The notes under the pieces were generated by a model. It was given only the letters and a program-made list of their open reading frames with translations. It did not search any database and had not been told where the DNA came from. A DNA stretch of 8,882 nt from positions 1 through 8,882 of the forward strand of contig JAGHVI010000037.1 in assembly GCA_018064385.1 (NCBI GenBank). The letters run 5' to 3'. Origin of the DNA: Candidatus Minthenecus merdequi. GTDB taxonomy: Bacteria > Bacteroidota > Bacteroidia > Bacteroidales > Paludibacteraceae. This document shows positions 7,501 to 8,882 of this stretch, piece after piece (within the stretch, counting starts at the first letter, position 1; every line of letters starts with the position of its first letter). The position numbers and the translations under genes are program-made.

Positions 7501-8546
7501 TGCTCAGTCATCAATTCATTCTGCTTTTTCTGTATTTTGGCTATCAGTATTGCTTCTTTTGTCTCGAATCCTAAGCTGTCAAAGTTTATTTCTTCCAATT
7601 TTTTCTTCTTTTTTCCCTCTCGTTTCGCTTGTTCATCTATACTGCCAAAATAGTTGCAGTTCACTACCCTCAACTTCTCTACCGAAAAACTCCTCTTTTT
7701 GTTGGGATCAGGCAACCCGATATGTTCCAGTCTCACTGTGTCTATGCTTACTGAATGGTATTTTTTGTCTTCTTGATATACTGTGTCTGTAGCAAATTTT
7801 ATGTCAGCTATCACTAAACCCCTTACTGCCGGTGTCGTGAATATAGCCGATGTCGATATGTTCATCAGCGAATCCGGCATCCTGACATTTACATCGTTGA
7901 TATATACATGCAATTTGGCATTGTCCAAGTGGAATGGTATGCTGTCTCGCAGGTTATATCCCAAATCATTCAACTCAGTGCCCATCTTTTGTACTTTTAT
8001 TGACAATCCTGTCTCAAGAGCCCTCATATCAACCTTTGCATTTTTGACCGCTAATCGCCTCAACCCTACTCGTTTCAGATGTTTCTGAGCCTCTTTCAGA
8101 AATATCCCAAATTTACGTTTCTGATCCTCCCATACATCGTCAGCCATTTTGTGTGCTGCCATTGCCTTTGTGTCCAGAATGCCTTTGTACATCACACCGT
8201 CAATCAGTAAACCCGTTAGGTCAATCTCCCTGTTGCGAAGCAGTGATTTATAGTTCACTCCCTCCAATTTTACCATGTCTATTTTCATTCGTGAATATGC
8301 ACGAAACGAGTCTTCCGGCAACTTGTCCGTCTGGAAAACGACATCCTTAACCCACATTCTGCCCGTAAATACGTCAACATTAATCTCTCCGTATCCTATC
8401 ATCACAGTGTCAGTCTTCGCTATGGCATTATCAACTTTTGTACATAGTATATGACATACTATCGTGTTGATTGTCAGGATAAATGTTATTGTCAATGCTA
8501 ACAAACTACCTAATGTCCACAGTATTATTTTTTTCCACTTTTTCAT
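4530..8546 (-). CDS. Giant AsmA/DUF748-like envelope protein with internal repeats
   Basis: A 1338-residue protein with one N-terminal membrane helix (about 7-30, after MKKWKK) and no obvious cleavage site, so it is probably anchored in the inner membrane with its body in the periplasm. Most of the chain is predicted beta-rich and amphipathic, as in AsmA/TamB/DUF748 proteins, which are thought to form lipid-conducting bridges between membranes. The best AsmA-like stretch is the C-terminal part, about 1110-1245: a DATINEMDIVLP strand, then VEGDAHWGGGTAHLNMSIPL, then the MTAKDIDMSCLNDL segment. Residues 160-1095 hold repeated modules (see repeat entries) separated by Lys/Glu-rich helical linkers at about 305-360, 672-722 and 886-930. 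The start gives a normal membrane anchor and lies about 30 bases downstream of the predicted transcription start. It is the first gene of a three-gene operon. The lipid-transport role is inference from the family; no function is shown by the sequence itself. Confidence 0.78.
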   Translation of the reverse strand: MKKWKKIILWTLGSLLALTITFILTINTIVCHILCTKVDNAIAKTDTVMIGYGEINVDVFTGRMWVKDVVFQTDKLPEDSFRAYSRMKIDMVKLEGVNYKSLLRNREIDLTGLLIDGVMYKGILDTKAMAAHKMADDVWEDQKRKFGIFLKEAQKHLKRVGLRRLAVKNAKVDMRALETGLSIKVQKMGTELNDLGYNLRDSIPFHLDNAKLHVYINDVNVRMPDSLMNISTSAIFTTPAVRGLVIADIKFATDTVYQEDKKYHSVSIDTVRLEHIGLPDPNKKRSFSVEKLRVVNCNYFGSIDEQAKREGKKKKKLEEINFDSLGFETKEAILIAKIQKKQNELMTEQKKEMLEAMQLWFNEILLNHIAFENINMHLKSYKTKLDLKAKNINFSFNDLGYSLIDTIPYHFDRNVYSIGIGKVDMTMPDGLIKLSCNSFEHKNCGPLCIGKTRIYNTTDKWRLAHIKGDVTSTWIDITLDTFFTSGFSPFATFYKGELQMESITAILGDMYMFTDNRNMTIKEFKMPSKKSLMEIKNMLHVGVIRVGVRKMKADITGIYANPGEITLRDAIVALRDTTFQEIEAEDLHIKIPDSDICMDIQQIHTSKEKKGLIVKDIAFRTSEEYVKGEQFHSIDIDSILLEGILLPDFKDKTDIAASCLRIVHPVYRAYIDEKSKKNMKHGKIVETEDEETLYGENVMEKRKKAFKKAQLKNLKNVMQDWLDNAKIGQIKLDDADVDIHSIRSGFSLKTTDFALHMSGVGFNIDRYMPMNLKDTNMSFDPIRNNFKLLGNKVITNLTLRNLHTTLPDSSMFLNVKRVYTDHSTHSLIITGIRYATDTVIPLDEMYHDASIDSIRFDGIILPDLKEQKEASLSNLRIINACYYGQIDEKRKKAKKKEIINGEEVEEELTEEEKKKIIKHERTMQMLNDLFKGASLDKISLENANAKVRSLSSNLDLDITGVNLELNDISYELENVKGLNFNDSIYCFGINHADIMLPDSSMVMEINNLRHSNCGPLTLGRTKMHNTVDKWEIAHTKGDVPTTWMSMVIDTVHTSDINPFKIAQTAGKIRLDTVTAVIDTMYIFRDIRYAPKKPYRMLHKPIMSAPAKIADMFSLNVADATINEMDIVLPKTDSCVMKMAMQDIHGLVYNVNTKPGNVITVEGDAHWGGGTAHLNMSIPLNERCPWDLSMTAKDIDMSCLNDLTYPIAALKIGGKIDELKTIISGDSANALGYLSLSYSGLDIKFHKGSPTPIKFIQKNPKFLTFLGRSFVTKSNPRHKGRMPLAYQAEWKNDVWKPSALFMIGPLIKGTIETMLPGLFVHKRVKQDKLIIKHNFKEQK
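5262..5744 (-). repeat. B2, second copy of the B module in the giant AsmA-like protein
   Basis: Residues about 935-1095. It contains LDKISLENANAKV, LPDSSM (996-1001), NCGPLTLGRTKMHNT (1012-1026), DKWEIAHTKGDV (1028-1039), TTWMSMVIDTVHTSDINPF, and DTMYIFRDIR. The match to B1 extends to the DNA: the stretches around 7125-7220 and 5418-5513 look clearly similar on inspection, so this is a real duplication and not only a shared fold. Confidence 0.78.
5847..6374 (-). repeat. A2, second full copy of the A module in the giant AsmA-like protein
   Basis: Residues about 725-900. It contains KIGQIKLDDADVDIHS, VGFNIDRYMPM (in the place of LGY.L.DSIP), LPDSSM (806-811), YATDTV..DEMYHDASID, the motif DSIRFDGIILPD (852-863), LRIINACYYGQIDEKR (875-890) and a Lys-rich tail. 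Order and spacing match A1 (7602-8066). Confidence 0.75.
6477..6920 (-). repeat. A', shortened A module in the giant AsmA-like protein
   Basis: Residues about 543-690. It retains the opening strands (VIRVGVRKMKADITG), IPDS (591-594), the FHSIDIDS segment, the motif DSILLEGILLPD (637-648), LRIVHPVYRAYIDEK (660-674) and a charged tail, but lacks the GY.L.DSIP segment seen in the other modules. It sits between B1 and the second full A module, breaking a simple A-B-A-B order. Confidence 0.7.
6957..7454 (-). repeat. B1, first copy of the B module in the giant AsmA-like protein
   Basis: Residues about 365-530. It shares with the A modules its opening strands, a LGYSLIDTIPYH segment (399-410) and an MPDG motif (427-430). 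It then diverges into NCGPLCIGKTRIYNT (443-457), DKWRLAHIKGDV (459-470), a DTFFTSGFSPF segment, and a Met-rich DMYMFTDNR stretch. The paired copy is at 5262-5744 and matches it in the same order. Confidence 0.78.
7602..8066 (-). repeat. A1, first copy of the A module in the giant AsmA-like protein
   Basis: Residues about 161-315. The module runs in order through a strand pair (LRRLAVKNAKVDM), a LGYNLRDSIPFH segment (195-206), an MPDS motif (223-226), a FATDTV..DKKYHS.SID segment, the motif DTVRLEHIGLPD (269-280), LRVVNCNYFGSIDE (292-305) and a Lys-rich tail. Related copies lie at 5847-6374 and, shortened, at 6477-6920. Similarity was judged by eye. Confidence 0.75.
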
Positions 8547-8583
8547 ATCTTTGCGGTGCTTTTTTTTTATGGCAATTATTATG

Positions 8584-8615
8584 CAAAGTTACGGCTTTTT
8601 ATTGACAAAACCAAA
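8584..8615 (-). promoter_or_regulatory. Bacteroidota-type promoter of the AsmA-like / AlaX / TlpA-like operon
   Basis: Read on the minus strand, TTTG (8615-8612) is followed by exactly 20 bases and then TAACTTTG (8591-8584). This matches the Bacteroidota primary sigma consensus, TTTG at -33 and TAnnTTTG at -7. Transcription would start near 8575-8580, giving a leader of about 30 bases that is A-rich and has no Shine-Dalgarno, ending GCAAAGAT before the ATG at 8546. Confidence 0.8.
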
Positions 8616-8670
8616 CTTTTTTCGTATATATTTTTTTTATGCCGCAATTTATAATTTCTTTCCAAAATTC

Positions 8671-8702
8671 ATTGCCGATATTCTAAAGACTCCTTACCTT
8701 TG
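8671..8702 (+). promoter_or_regulatory. Plus-strand Bacteroidota-type promoter
   Basis: ATTG (8671-8674) is followed by 20 bases and then TACCTTTG (8695-8702), which fits the TTTG/TAnnTTTG consensus with one mismatch in the upstream box. It points away from the minus-strand operon, toward a gene outside the window. The leader would extend more than 170 bases to the window edge. Confidence 0.6.
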
Positions 8703-8859
8703 CGCTACCAACCCCATACGGACAGTGAATATGATTATCAATAACTTACCTTTCCATTTGGTCCTTTCTGTAATATGTTGAAAACTATATTATTAAAAAA
8801 AAGTGGGAGAAAGGGAATAAAAAAATAAAAAAGAATGGAGTTATTTAATAAAAAAGTAG

Positions 8860-8867
8860 TATCTTTG
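8860..8867 (+). promoter_or_regulatory. Plus-strand -7 element near the right edge
   Basis: TATCTTTG followed by CAACG is a perfect TAnnTTTG core in the sequence setting usual for Bacteroidota start sites. The expected -33 box, about 20 bases upstream (near 8836-8840), is poor. An A/T-rich tract precedes it. It probably drives the gene just beyond the right edge. Confidence 0.55.
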
Positions 8868-8882
8868 CAACGAATTTATAAA

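Larger units (their letters stand above)
8547..8882. other. Intergenic region with outward-facing promoters
   Basis: No gene is supported here. The stretch is A/T-rich, especially 8790-8860 with several A runs. It holds the minus-strand promoter of the AsmA-like operon and two plus-strand promoter-like sites for a gene beyond the right edge (listed separately). Only tiny plus-strand reading frames occur (16 codons from 8731, 17 codons from 8775), and neither has support as a gene. Confidence 0.7.

Noticed and set aside
8546..8553. Plus-strand TATCTTTG overlapping the start codon of the giant gene
   Set aside because: It fits the -7 core but has no TTTG-like box 19-21 bases upstream and would fire out of a coding region. 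It is probably a chance result of the leader sequence CAAAGATATG.
8464..8781. Plus-strand 105-codon open frame spanning the start of the giant gene
   Set aside because: It is antisense to the N-terminus and promoter of the giant gene. Its hydrophobic appearance comes from A/T-rich DNA, and no family features are seen.
8775..8828. 17-codon plus-strand frame (MLKTILLKK start) in the right intergenic region
   Set aside because: It is too short, Lys-rich because of A runs, and has no sign of selection.

Overview
The window looks like chromosomal DNA from a member of the Bacteroidota, probably Bacteroidales (Bacteroides/Prevotella-like). Three things point that way: promoter cores of the TAnnTTTG type, A-rich leaders without clear Shine-Dalgarno sequences, and a lipoprotein that joins a DUF4369-like domain to a TlpA-type thioredoxin domain. 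No database search was possible, so family names rest on motifs read by eye.

Layout. Bases 1-101 hold no gene I can name. Bases 102-2902 (+ strand) carry trkA and trkH, which overlap by 4 bases (ATGA) and encode a complete Trk potassium uptake system. A strong hairpin flanked by A and T runs (2901-2932) separates this pair from a convergent minus-strand operon and should stop transcription from both sides. That operon reads leftward from about 8580: a 1338-residue, membrane-anchored AsmA/DUF748-like envelope protein (8546-4530), then a short AlaX-type tRNA editing protein (4528-4034), then a thioredoxin-like lipoprotein (4028-2949). The gaps are 1 and 5 bases, so the three are almost certainly on one transcript. 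A convincing promoter (TTTG-N20-TAACTTTG) lies just upstream. Bases 8547-8882 are an intergenic region holding this promoter and, facing the other way, one good and one partial plus-strand promoter for a gene outside the window.

How the genes work together. TrkH is the inner-membrane K+ channel/transporter and TrkA its cytosolic nucleotide-gated regulatory ring. The minus-strand operon joins two envelope proteins, one possibly lipid-handling and one thiol-redox, with a cytosolic translation quality-control enzyme. Nothing in the sequence links these jobs directly.

The most unusual item is the giant AsmA-like protein. It is built from internal repeats in the order A-B-A'-A-B, with Lys/Glu-rich helical linkers after each A module and repeated motifs (NCGPL..G, DKW..AH.KGDV, xPDS) that I cannot assign to a characterised domain. 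I see no mobile element, CRISPR array, tRNA or rRNA.
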